Below are positions 1-7,391 of a stretch of DNA of 64,000 nucleotides, piece by piece. The notes beneath the pieces were generated by a model. It had not been told where the DNA came from. It worked only from the letters and a program-made list of their open reading frames with translations, and searched no databases. The position numbers and the translations under genes are program-made. Origin of the DNA: Streptomyces malaysiensis subsp. samsunensis (GTDB taxonomy: Bacteria; Actinomycetota; Actinomycetes; Streptomycetales; Streptomycetaceae); contig NZ_JANIIC010000012.1 of the NCBI RefSeq assembly GCF_024519315.1, forward strand, positions 62,001 to 126,000, read 5' to 3'. Within the stretch, counting starts at the first letter, position 1; every line of letters begins with the position of its first letter.

Positions 1-103
1 GGGCGCCGTGCACTCCGAGTTCGGCCGCGATGCGGTCGGGGTCCTGGGTGGTGAGCAGCGGCTTCGCCTCGCCCGTGGCGGGCAGAACCTGGAGCAGTGT
101 CAT
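1..103 (-). CDS. Acireductone dioxygenase-like cupin (N-terminus only, runs off left edge)
   Basis: Only the first 34 codons are inside the window. The start is the ATG at 103, with GAAAGG about 8 bases upstream. The peptide begins MTLLQVLPATGEAK and continues into a TTQDPDRIAAELGVHGA-type stretch. This resembles the start of ARD-family dioxygenases (a short first strand, then a helix carrying an 'IAAxLxxxGV' pattern). That family cleaves an acireductone, in methionine salvage, to a keto acid and formate. It is the last visible gene of the leftward operon, 44 bases after the SDR. The metal-binding cupin motifs lie outside the window, so the call rests on the N-terminus alone. Confidence 0.45.
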   Translation of the reverse strand, partial: MTLLQVLPATGEAKPLLTTQDPDRIAAELGVHGA

Positions 104-147
104 GGCAGTCGCCTTTCGAGGATGCGGACGTACGGCACGGCGCCCGG

Positions 148-870
148 TCAGTGGCCGGGCTCGAAGTGCAGCTGGCTGAGGAAGCAGTCCCGGGGCTGGT
201 TGACGGCGAAGGTGACGCATTCCGCGAGGGACTGCGCGGTCAGAGTGTCCTTCGGGGTGCGCGAGGCGCCCTCCCAGGCGGGCGACAGCGGGTCGATGTT
301 GTCGAAGTCCGGCGGGAACAGGGAGATGACGCGGATGCCCTCCGCGCGCAGCCGCTTGGACAGGATGCCGGTGAACGCGGCCTGTCCGCCCTTGGCCGCG
401 TAGAACGCCTCGTGGCCCGCGCAGCCGGTGTAGTTCGGCGTCGCGGCTGCCGACACCAGGGTGACGATGTCGGGCCGCTGCGAGGCGCGCAGTAGCGGCA
501 GGAAGTGCTTGACCATCAGGACGGTGCCTCCGGCGGACGCGGTGGTGGCGAGGATGTCGGCATCGTCCGCGGCGGTCAGGTCCTCGCTCTCCAGCCAGTT
601 GGCCCCGTTGTTCAGGAGCACGTCGACGGCACCGGCCTTCTCCCGGACGCCGTCCGCGAAGGCGGGTACGGACTCCGGATCGGTGATATCGCAGGCGAAG
701 GCGTGCACCCGGTCGCTGCCGAGGTCACGGATCTCCTGCTCGGTGCGGCGGGCGCCCTCCAGGCTGCGCGCCGAGAGGAACACCTCGGCGCCCTGCCGGG
801 CGAAGACGATGGCCAGGGTGCGCCCGAAGTCCCGGGCGGCACCGGTGATGACGACGCGGAGGTTCTCCAT
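148..870 (-). CDS. Short-chain dehydrogenase/reductase with an atypical active-site motif
   Basis: A 240-residue SDR. The N-terminal Rossmann motif reads TGAARDFG (residues about 10-17) and the NNGA motif is near residue 88. Classical SDRs have YxxxK at the active site, but here the segment is AFYAAKGGQ, so the Tyr sits three, not four, residues before Lys and Phe takes the usual Tyr position. The protein at 3431-4201 shares this motif, the TGAxRDFG loop and the C-terminal QPRDCF segment, so the two are paralogues. The substrate is unknown. Its promoter side has been rearranged by the IS110 remnant directly upstream, so expression may have changed. Confidence 0.85.
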   Translation of the reverse strand: MENLRVVITGAARDFGRTLAIVFARQGAEVFLSARSLEGARRTEQEIRDLGSDRVHAFACDITDPESVPAFADGVREKAGAVDVLLNNGANWLESEDLTAADDADILATTASAGGTVLMVKHFLPLLRASQRPDIVTLVSAAATPNYTGCAGHEAFYAAKGGQAAFTGILSKRLRAEGIRVISLFPPDFDNIDPLSPAWEGASRTPKDTLTAQSLAECVTFAVNQPRDCFLSQLHFEPGH

Positions 871-949
871 TGCAGTGGTGCCTCATCAGTTCGGGGAGTC
901 GGCCATCCGGCAGACTCCGGGTGGTAGCCGTCCGGCAGGTGAGCACTCG

Positions 950-1129
950 TGGTTCCTGGACGTTGAGTCCTGACGAAAGACCGTGCCCCTGCCTGTTGGC
1001 CCGGAGAGTTGATCGCTGATGGGATGTCGTGCCCGCCGCTGAGTGGCGGCGTGAGCACTGCTTGATCAGGTCGCAGATGGTTCTCCGGCAGGCCGCTGAA
1101 GGTGATCGGCATCGAGAGCGGAGGGACCG
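950..1129 (+). mobile_element. Non-coding left end of an IS110-family remnant
   Basis: This non-coding stretch lies directly upstream of the transposase start, where IS110-family elements carry their left end and, in this family, the template for a structured guide ('bridge') RNA. A perfect 6-bp stem (CGCCGC, loop TGAGTG, GCGGCG) sits at about 1035-1052. The outer boundary is inferred: I see no clear terminal repeat and IS110 elements usually lack one. With the transposase reduced to a fragment, the element cannot be autonomous. Leftward of about 950, a short open frame may be the 3' end of the interrupted ATP-grasp gene. Confidence 0.4.
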
Positions 1130-1548
1130 TTGCGACTGTTCGTGGGGGACGACTGGGCTGAGGACCATCACGACATCGAGGTGATGGACGGCGCCGGTCG
1201 TCGGCCGGCCAAAGCCCGGCTGCCCGAGGGGATGCCGGTCATGACCCGGTTGCCTGCGATCGTGGGCGAGCCGATCGGCGACGACCCCGCCCGCCATGCC
1301 TCGGCCAAGGCCCGCAAGATCTACGCCGGCACTTCCCCGATCACCCGCGCCTCCGGCAAGAAGAAGGCCACCCTGACCCGCTGTGTCCTCAACGACCGGC
1401 TCATCGACGCCCTGCTCACCCGGGCGTTCAGCACCCTGCGCGTCTCGCCCAACGCCCACGCCTACCACCAGCGGCAACGAGCCCGGGGCGGCAGCCACAA
1501 CGCCGCCCTGCGCCAGCTCGCCAACCGGCTTGTCGGCAGCCGCGTTCG
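1130..1548 (+). pseudogene. IS110-family transposase remnant, internally deleted
   Basis: Reading from the TTG at 1130, the product begins RLFVGDDWAEDHHD, the N-terminus of IS110-type DEDD transposases. After about 45 residues it jumps in frame to the conserved C-terminal segment (ARKIYAGTSPITRASGKKK, then ALRQLANRLVG). About 250 residues of a normal roughly 400-residue transposase are missing, including most of the catalytic core. Homology stops after LVG, near 1540, where the sequence switches to the reverse-strand start of an ATP-grasp gene. It is a dead element left inside the biosynthetic operon. Confidence 0.85.
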
Positions 1549-1618
1549 CGGAACGGGAGGCCGGCCGGCGCCCGAAGGAGTGGGCGTCGACGATGGCGAC
1601 CCCGCGGCGTGCCGGCAT
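1540..1618 (-). pseudogene. 5' fragment of an ATP-grasp gene cut by the IS110 remnant
   Basis: On the reverse strand an ATG at 1618, with GGAG about 7 bases upstream, opens MPARRGVAIVDAHSFG. This resembles the first strand of ATP-grasp ligases ('VAIVDxxSxG'). One frame over, the next codons read PFRERGC, the usual following helix, so a frameshift is also present. The reading is lost where IS110 sequence begins. The body of the gene is gone; a possible 3' end ending MADSPN-stop lies just upstream of the SDR start at 870. It would have been an amide- or peptide-forming enzyme of this operon. Confidence 0.45.
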
Positions 1619-1676
1619 CTGGGTTCTCCAGTCGATTGCTCGGAGGGGCATGCTCGTCGACCGAGGAGGTGGGAGG

Positions 1677-2627
1677 TCACCGGCCGAGGGGCTGCCGGGC
1701 GTCGGCGGTGATGGCGAAGACGCCCTCCCGATTGCGCTGTTGGCAGAACTCGACGTCGGCGAGCAGGATTTCCTCGTCCTGGTTCCTCAACAGGATGGCG
1801 CCCGCGCCGCCTTCTCCGGTGGTCGGGGTGATCGTCTCGCCCGGAGTCGGCAGGAAGATGTCACCGGCGTAGGAGCGCAACGCCCGGATCTCGTCCAGCC
1901 CTTCGACGCGGACCAGCCGTCCGCCTTCGCGAGCGACGAAGGCGTAGTCGGCGACGAAGCCCGGCTCGGCCGGACGTCCGGCCAGTGCCCGGGAGCCGCC
2001 GGCGAGCGCGGCCGCCTGGTCGGGCAGGCCGAGCAGGGAGCAGAGGTGCGGCAGGGGGTGGCCCGCGGCCCGGGCCGCGAACTTGACCACTTTCACGGTC
2101 CCGCCGGCGCCCGTGACCGCCTCGAACGTGACGGGTCCCGAGACCAGGCCGACGCCCTTCACCACGGGCGACAGCCGGTGCGCCAGTTCGCGCTCCCGCG
2201 GCGAGCCGGGCGCGAGGTTCACCACGCTGGTGAGCAGTGACCTGGGGCCTTCCTCCAGCGAGAAGCACCGCCAGACGTCGGTGAGGTGGAGCACGCCGTC
2301 GAGGACGACACCGTTGACGAAGCACGGGGTGCCGGGCACATGGTCGTGGGCGACGATCCGGCCGCCCCGGTCCCACAGCCGCCGGATCTCGGGTTCCGGC
2401 GGCGCGGCTCCGGGCCGGACCAGCACGGCGGAGCCGGTGTCGTCGGAGACCTCCGGCCGCAGGACGACCGTACGGTCCCGGCGGGCCGCCAGGTGGGCGG
2501 TCAGCTCCGCCGGGCCGGCGAGGACGTGCAGGTCGAAGGCGAGATCCGGGTCGGCGGCCGCGACGGCCTCGTGCTGACGTATCTTGCTGGACCACGGGTC
2601 GGCCACCACGGTGCCGGCTTCGGACAC
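1677..2627 (-). CDS. ATP-grasp-like protein lacking a normal N-terminal domain
   Basis: A 316-residue protein. The start is the GTG at 2627, with GAAGGAG 7 bases upstream. The middle has features of the ATP-grasp fold: HVPGTPCFVNGVVLDG (the substrate-side strand pair near residue 113) and a later GLVSGPVTFEAV...VKVVKFAARAAGHPLPHL block, where family members carry the metal-binding E-x-N-x-R. That signature is not intact here. The usual preATP-grasp domain is replaced by about 60 unrelated residues, so the enzyme is divergent or the protein non-catalytic. It sits between an SDR and the interrupted ATP-grasp gene and may once have partnered the latter. ATP-grasp membership is an inference from motif layout. 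Confidence 0.5.
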   Translation of the reverse strand: MSEAGTVVADPWSSKIRQHEAVAAADPDLAFDLHVLAGPAELTAHLAARRDRTVVLRPEVSDDTGSAVLVRPGAAPPEPEIRRLWDRGGRIVAHDHVPGTPCFVNGVVLDGVLHLTDVWRCFSLEEGPRSLLTSVVNLAPGSPRERELAHRLSPVVKGVGLVSGPVTFEAVTGAGGTVKVVKFAARAAGHPLPHLCSLLGLPDQAAALAGGSRALAGRPAEPGFVADYAFVAREGGRLVRVEGLDEIRALRSYAGDIFLPTPGETITPTTGEGGAGAILLRNQDEEILLADVEFCQQRNREGVFAITADARQPLGR

Positions 2628-2710
2628 GGTCGTCTCCTTCGGGTTGGTCCGGTGGGTGCGTTCGGGTTGGTCCGGTGGGTGCGGATCGCCTGCCGAGCCC
2701 GCGACCGGGC

Positions 2711-3421
2711 TTACGGCCCGGGAACCGTCAGAGAAGCCCCGTTGGGCTCCTTCGGTACCTGGTGCAGCAGATAGTCGGCCGCCACCTGTGCCCAGGCTTC
2801 GGGGCCCGGGTACTCGGTGTGCTCGTCCGGCAGACAGGTGGCGAGCATGGCGGTGTCCACGCCGCCGCCCGGGTCGACGGCGACGGCGGTGACGCCCGGC
2901 AGCAGTTCCTCGGCCTCCTTGGCGATGGCCCGGGTGAAGCCCTCGACGGCGAACTTGCTCGCGGTGTAGGCGGCCAGCCTGCCGCGCGGGTTGCGGCCCC
3001 AGCCCGAGGAGACGGCGACGAAGGTACCGCCGGTCGCCATCCGCGGCAGGAAGGAGCGGGCCAGGGTGTAGACGCCGACGACGTTGACGTCGACGGTTGT
3101 GCGGAAGTCCGCCGGGCTGGTCTCCCACACCGGGGCCTGGGGGCTGATGTACCCGGCGTTGGCGACGACCAGGGCGGGCGCGCCGAGCCGCCGTACGGTC
3201 TCCCCCGCCCACCGCTCCACGGCGTCGGCGTCGGTGACGTCGGTGACGGTGATCAGGTGGCCCTCGCCGAGGTCGGCGCGGAGCCTGTCCAGGGCCTCGC
3301 GGTCGCGGCCGCAGCCGGCGACGCGGTGGCCCAGTGCGGCGAAGCGCCGGGCCAGGGCGGCGCCGAGGCCCCGGCTCACGCCGGAGATGACGACGGACGT
3401 GCTGGTGCTGACGGAATCCAT
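2711..3421 (-). CDS. Short-chain dehydrogenase/reductase (classical)
   Basis: A 236-residue SDR with a SGVSRGLG cofactor loop near the N-terminus, NAG near residue 88, and a normal catalytic SSGWG...YTASK set, so Tyr and Lys are in the classical spacing. An Asp-containing strand end (VTDVTD) follows the nucleotide-binding half. It starts at the ATG at 3421 with AAAGAG upstream, 9 bases after the preceding SDR's stop, so the two are probably co-translated. The substrate is unknown. In context it would reduce or oxidise a carbonyl on the aldolase-derived part of the product. Confidence 0.85.
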   Translation of the reverse strand: MDSVSTSTSVVISGVSRGLGAALARRFAALGHRVAGCGRDREALDRLRADLGEGHLITVTDVTDADAVERWAGETVRRLGAPALVVANAGYISPQAPVWETSPADFRTTVDVNVVGVYTLARSFLPRMATGGTFVAVSSGWGRNPRGRLAAYTASKFAVEGFTRAIAKEAEELLPGVTAVAVDPGGGVDTAMLATCLPDEHTEYPGPEAWAQVAADYLLHQVPKEPNGASLTVPGP

Positions 3422-3430
3422 GGTGCTCTT

Positions 3431-4201
3431 TCAGGTGGTCTGTTCGAAGTGGAACGCCTTGATGAAGCAGTCCCGTGGCTGGTCGATCGCGAACATGACG
3501 CACTCCACGAGGGAGTGGGCGGTGAGCTCGCAGCCCGGCCCGCGGGGCGTCGTGTCCCAGTCCGGGCCCAGCGGATCCGGGTTGCTGAAGTCGGGCGGGT
3601 ACAGCGAGATGACGCGCACGCCGTGCGGGCGCAGTTGGGGGGAGAGCAGGTCGGCGAGGCCGGCCTGCCCGTGCTTGGCCGCGTAGAACGCGGCGTGGGC
3701 CCGGGTACGGTGGTTGCCGGTGAGCCCGGCCGACGAGATCAGGTTGACCACGTCGGGCCGGTCGGACTTCAGCAGCAGCGGCAGCAGGTGCTTGGTGACG
3801 AGGACGGTGCCGGTCACGGTCGAGGCGACGGTGGCGGCGATGTCCTCGTCGGCGGCGGAGGCGAGGTCCTCGCCGGACAGCCAGCGGGCCCCGTTGTTGA
3901 CCAGCACGTCGACGTGGTCGGTCACCGTGGCGATCTCGTCGGCGAAGGCGCGTACCGACGCCGGGTCCGCCAGGTCGCAGCGCAGGGCGTGGACCCTGTC
4001 GGACCCGAGGCCGCGGATCTCGTCGGCCACGTGCTCGGCCGCCGCCAGGTCCCGGGCGGAGAGCAGGACTTCGTCGCCCCGGCGGGCGAAGAAGAGGGCG
4101 AGCGTCCGGCCGAAGTCCCGGCCGGCTCCGGTGATGACCACGCGTCGGCCGCGGGACTCACGGCGGGCGGGGGCGGCCTCGTTGCCGTTCTGAGGTGTCA
4201 C
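3431..4201 (-). CDS. SDR paralogue with an AFYAAK active-site motif
   Basis: A 256-residue SDR starting at the GTG at 4201. It has TGAGRDFG as the cofactor loop and LVNNGARW near residue 105. Its active-site segment HAAFYAAKHGQ matches the SDR at 148-870 in lacking Tyr at the K-4 position. It also shares YPPDF and QPRDCF segments with that protein. The two look like a duplicated pair separated by three other genes, acting on related intermediates or as a heteromer. It lies 46 bases after the HAD phosphatase gene. Confidence 0.85.
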   Translation of the reverse strand: MTPQNGNEAAPARRESRGRRVVITGAGRDFGRTLALFFARRGDEVLLSARDLAAAEHVADEIRGLGSDRVHALRCDLADPASVRAFADEIATVTDHVDVLVNNGARWLSGEDLASAADEDIAATVASTVTGTVLVTKHLLPLLLKSDRPDVVNLISSAGLTGNHRTRAHAAFYAAKHGQAGLADLLSPQLRPHGVRVISLYPPDFSNPDPLGPDWDTTPRGPGCELTAHSLVECVMFAIDQPRDCFIKAFHFEQTT

Positions 4202-4247
4202 TGTGGGGTTTCCCGTGTTCGCGGTCTCAGGGTGTGCGGGGCTCAGG

Positions 4248-5000
4248 TCAGTGCCCCGGAGGACCCTCGTACGCTCCGGTGCCGATCAGCAAGCCGCCGG
4301 GGTCCAATCCGGCCGCGACGAGGGAGCTTTGGCCGTCCGCCCCGTCGAGCACCTGGGCGGGCGGGAAGAATCCGTGCCCGGTGACGAGCACGAAGCCCAT
4401 GCCGACCGCCTGGGCGGCGAGGAGGTCCTGCCGCGAGTCGCCGAGCAGGACCGCCTCGCCAGGGTCGGCGCCCACGGCGGCGAGCGCCGTGGACAGCCGC
4501 CGCGCCTTGGGTTCCTCGCCGCCGAGCACGGCCCGGAACTCGCCGGCCAGCCCGTGTCCGTCCAGGACCCGTTCCGCCTCGGCGGTCAGGGTGCCGGTGG
4601 CCACGTACAGTGGCAGGCCGCGCTCGGACAGGCCGCGGACCAGCCGGTCGGCGTCGGGGCACAGCGGCGCCTTGGGGTAGCGCTCGGCGAGCAGCTCGGC
4701 ATAACGGCCCGCGCAGCGCTGGTAGAACGTCTCGAATCCCTCCCCCGTGGCCTGTTCTCCGCCCAGGTGGTCCTGGTGGAAGGCGAGGAAGTGCTCACGG
4801 CGGGAGCGGCCGAAGGTCCGGCGGAACTCGTGGACGCAGGGGTCCACGAGTTCCGGTCCGACCTCCGCCAGCGCCTCGCGCACGCACTCCACCTTCAGCT
4901 CATTGGAGTCCACGAGCACCCCGTCGAGGTCGAACACGACAAGGCGGTGAGCGGCCAGCGTCCGATCGAGGCGCTCCCCGGCGCGGTCAGACAGCGGCAT
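4248..5000 (-). CDS. HAD-superfamily phosphatase
   Basis: A 250-residue HAD hydrolase. Motif I is VVFDLDGVLVDS (residues about 20-31), the threonine motif is VATGT, and the C-terminal acidic motif is LLGDSRQD, with a helical cap between them. All catalytic features look intact. Its start overlaps the aldolase gene by 14 bases, so the two are translationally coupled. HAD proteins next to DRE-TIM aldolases usually dephosphorylate a sugar-acid or keto-acid phosphate made by the aldolase. With the acireductone-dioxygenase-like gene further down the operon, an enolase-phosphatase-like role is also possible; this is inference. Confidence 0.85.
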   Translation of the reverse strand: MPLSDRAGERLDRTLAAHRLVVFDLDGVLVDSNELKVECVREALAEVGPELVDPCVHEFRRTFGRSRREHFLAFHQDHLGGEQATGEGFETFYQRCAGRYAELLAERYPKAPLCPDADRLVRGLSERGLPLYVATGTLTAEAERVLDGHGLAGEFRAVLGGEEPKARRLSTALAAVGADPGEAVLLGDSRQDLLAAQAVGMGFVLVTGHGFFPPAQVLDGADGQSSLVAAGLDPGGLLIGTGAYEGPPGH

Positions 5001-6021
5001 GGCGGAGTGCGCCCTCCAGCGACGCCGCGGAGAACGACGTCTTGCGGTTCCGGGCGAGGAAGTCCAGGGCGCGCAGTTTGACCTCGACGTCCCGCTCCAG
5101 GCCCTCCTCCAGACGCTGGACGTAGGTCGGGTGGATCCGGCGCATGCCCGCGATGGCGTAGAGGGCGCTGGCGCCCCAGCGGTACTTGTGCATGAGCGGT
5201 TCGAAGCGGCGGGCCACCAGGTCCAGCATCGGCTGGAGCGCCCGCTGGTCCGTGCCGAGCGCCGCCAGGAGCTGTTCGGTCCTGGTGTTGCCGGCGCCCC
5301 GGCCCATGCCGAGGACGGTGGCGTCCAGCCAGGTGGCGCCCGCCTGGGCGGCGGCAAGGGTGTTGTGCAGCGCGAAGCCCTGGTTGTCGTGGCCGTGCAG
5401 GCCCACGGGGGCGGCCTGGCCGGCCCTGAACTCCTCGACCAGTTCGGCGATCCGGGGGGCGTGCAGGGAACCCAGGGAGTCGGCGACGTACAGCGACTCC
5501 AGCGGGCCCAGGCCGGCCACCAGGCGGACCAGGCCGGCCACTTCGGCGGGGGTCGCCAGGTCCACCTGCATCAGGTTCAGGCAGACCCCGAAGCCGGCCT
5601 CGCGCAGGGAGTCGACGGCTTCGGCGACACCGGCCGCCACGCTGTGGTGGACGGCCACGCGGACCAGGTCGACCGGCAGCGGCCCGTCGGCCAGCAGCCT
5701 GCGCAGCCGCGGGCCGGCCTCGGCCGCCGGGACCTCGGCCAGCGCGGGCGCGTCCACCATGACGGCGAAGCGCAGCCGGTGGCCGTCGGGCAGGGCGTCG
5801 CGCAGCGCGGGCGTGACACCCGACGGGAACCTGCCGTACGGGCCGCGGTCGCTCGGGGTGAACTGGGTGTAGCCGAGTTCGACCACGTCCACGCCGGTCG
5901 CCACGCAGGCCTTGAGGTACTCCTCGACGAGGGTGTCCTCGAACTCCCAGTTCGTGTAGTAACCGCCGTCCCGCAGCGTGCAGTCCAGGACGGTGACGTC
6001 CTGACGGGCCACCGCGCTCAC
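4987..6021 (-). CDS. DRE-TIM metalloenzyme aldolase (HMG-CoA lyase / 4-hydroxy-2-oxovalerate aldolase-like)
   Basis: A 344-residue TIM-barrel enzyme. It begins with the family signature DCTLRDGGYYTNWEF (residues about 11-25). The metal-binding LHGHDNQG is near residue 205 and the GMGRGAGNT loop near 242. These residues hold the divalent metal and the keto-acid substrate, so carbon-carbon bond making or breaking next to a keto acid is expected. The GTG start at 6021 has GGAGG upstream and overlaps the RhaM-like gene by 4 bases. Similar proteins occur with HAD phosphatases in polysaccharide and secondary-metabolite loci. The substrate is unknown. Confidence 0.85.
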   Translation of the reverse strand: MSAVARQDVTVLDCTLRDGGYYTNWEFEDTLVEEYLKACVATGVDVVELGYTQFTPSDRGPYGRFPSGVTPALRDALPDGHRLRFAVMVDAPALAEVPAAEAGPRLRRLLADGPLPVDLVRVAVHHSVAAGVAEAVDSLREAGFGVCLNLMQVDLATPAEVAGLVRLVAGLGPLESLYVADSLGSLHAPRIAELVEEFRAGQAAPVGLHGHDNQGFALHNTLAAAQAGATWLDATVLGMGRGAGNTRTEQLLAALGTDQRALQPMLDLVARRFEPLMHKYRWGASALYAIAGMRRIHPTYVQRLEEGLERDVEVKLRALDFLARNRKTSFSAASLEGALRHAAV

Positions 6022-6407
6022 TTGTCCTCCAGGTCCGGAAGGGTGTTGGTGAAGTCGACGTGGTGGACGCGGCGCATCGGCGCCCAGTTGAGGCGGCCGT
6101 CGTTGCCCGGGTGCCGGACCAGGAGGCTGCCCTCGCCGTCGTGCATCATGTCGTCCCACTCCTGGACCCGGGGGTGCAGGTCGTTGGCGCGGAGGAAGTC
6201 GTGCACGGGCTCGAAGTGGTCCTCGGCCTCGACGTACATGAAGAGCGTGAGCGGGTCGATGTAGAAGATCTGTAGCTTGCGGACGCCGATGGTCTCCAGG
6301 GCGCCACCCGGTCCGACGACCTCGGGCCACACCTCCCGGTGGAGCTCGATGTACTTCTCCGCAGCGGCCTCGTCCCGGAGGCGGATGGTGAAGGCGTGGT
6401 TCTTCAT
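6018..6407 (-). CDS. L-rhamnose mutarotase (RhaM)-family protein
   Basis: A 129-residue alpha/beta-barrel ferredoxin-like protein. Its N-terminus reads FTIRLRDEAAAEKYIELHREVWPEV, with the family's Tyr and the HREVWPEV segment, and it has WDDMM and a late W. RhaM interconverts sugar anomers; relatives in other pathways act on different small carbonyl or hydroxy acids. It overlaps both neighbours by 4 bases (DHDPS-family aldolase upstream, DRE-TIM aldolase downstream), so the three are one translational unit. A mutarotase between two aldolases suggests a cyclic or sugar-like intermediate. Confidence 0.8.
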   Translation of the reverse strand: MKNHAFTIRLRDEAAAEKYIELHREVWPEVVGPGGALETIGVRKLQIFYIDPLTLFMYVEAEDHFEPVHDFLRANDLHPRVQEWDDMMHDGEGSLLVRHPGNDGRLNWAPMRRVHHVDFTNTLPDLEDK

Positions 6408-7342
6408 CGAGCGAGCTCCTTCGCAAGGGTGAGCAGGTGCCGGTACGTGTGGTGGACCTCGGTCCAGGACTCGTCGTCGAGGACGTGGCGGCTCGGACCG
6501 CGGACATGGGTGGTCTTGATCAGGCCACGTTCTTTCAGGAAGCGCTTGGCGATCGACAGGTAGTAGTCGGTGCTGTTCATCATGTGGCACATGAGGTACG
6601 ACAGCGGGTAGCCGATCCGTTCGGCCTTCTCCCGCTCACCGGCCTCCAGCAGCCGCCACAGGGTCACCACGATCTCGGCGATCTCGGTGGCGGGGATCGT
6701 TCCGGCCAGGCCCCGGCGGTGACAGTCGAGGAGCATCATGCCGCCGTCGCCCTCGAAGATGCGGGCCCGTCCGCCGCTGGCGTCGCGCAGCTCGCTGACC
6801 CTGGGCGGCGAGGGCTGGGCCTCGGGCTTGAACAGCACCCGGTCGGGGCCGTACCGCTCCAGCATCCGGACCTGGGCGGCGATGGTCAGGGGCTGCTTGG
6901 CCAGGCTCTTGGCGTGATGGATGATCACGGGGATCCGGACCGACTCCACGACCCGGGTGAAGTACTCCACCATCCCGTTCTCGTCCAGCGGGATCGTGGC
7001 CGGGTGCATGACGAGCAGGGCGTCCACCCCGACGGACTCGGCGTGCCGGCTGTACTCGATGGCGGCCTCGGGTGTCTCGGCACCGGTGCTCATCACGGAC
7101 ACACCGCGTCCGACGGCGGCCTTCGCGCTCAGCTCGGCGACGCGCAGCCGCTCGGTGTGTGTCAGCCGCAGCACCTCGGAGACCTGGCCGACCACGAACC
7201 CGTCGCAGCCGACGTCGAACATGTGCTCCGTCTGGGCGAGGAAGTCCTCCTCGTCGAGGGCGCCGTCGTCGGTGAACGGCATGATGACGACCGGCAGAAC
7301 CCCCTTGATCTCGCTGGTCCCGTCGGGCCGTTGCAGACTCAT
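6404..7342 (-). CDS. Dihydrodipicolinate synthase-family aldolase/lyase
   Basis: A 312-residue (beta/alpha)8 protein of the DHDPS/N-acetylneuraminate lyase family. The Schiff-base lysine is recognisable in VLFKPEAQP (about residue 166). Two conserved features differ. The usual YNxP Tyr is replaced in IIHHAKS (near residue 140). The TT pair of the GTTGE motif is replaced in VGQVSE. So it keeps the lysine chemistry but probably not the classical substrate. In this operon it may join pyruvate or another keto acid to an aldehyde, for example the semialdehyde released by hydrazine-forming chemistry; that is inference. The ATG at 7342 is preceded by GGAGAGAAC. Confidence 0.8.
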   Translation of the reverse strand: MSLQRPDGTSEIKGVLPVVIMPFTDDGALDEEDFLAQTEHMFDVGCDGFVVGQVSEVLRLTHTERLRVAELSAKAAVGRGVSVMSTGAETPEAAIEYSRHAESVGVDALLVMHPATIPLDENGMVEYFTRVVESVRIPVIIHHAKSLAKQPLTIAAQVRMLERYGPDRVLFKPEAQPSPPRVSELRDASGGRARIFEGDGGMMLLDCHRRGLAGTIPATEIAEIVVTLWRLLEAGEREKAERIGYPLSYLMCHMMNSTDYYLSIAKRFLKERGLIKTTHVRGPSRHVLDDESWTEVHHTYRHLLTLAKELAR

Positions 7343-7391
7343 GGGTTCTCTCCGTTCATGTCGCGCCGCCTCCGCGGCCCCGTCCGGCCGG

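Noticed and set aside
1677..3503. A 608-residue reverse-strand frame spanning ATP-grasp-like and SDR regions
   Set aside because: Its first half is the out-of-frame shadow of the SDR at 2711-3421, full of RRPR runs; the real start is the GTG at 2627.
4987..6507. A longer 506-residue reading of the aldolase gene
   Set aside because: The N-terminal 160 residues are Arg/Pro-rich shadow sequence; the GTG at 6021 has a perfect GGAGG and starts the DRE-TIM motif at the right distance.
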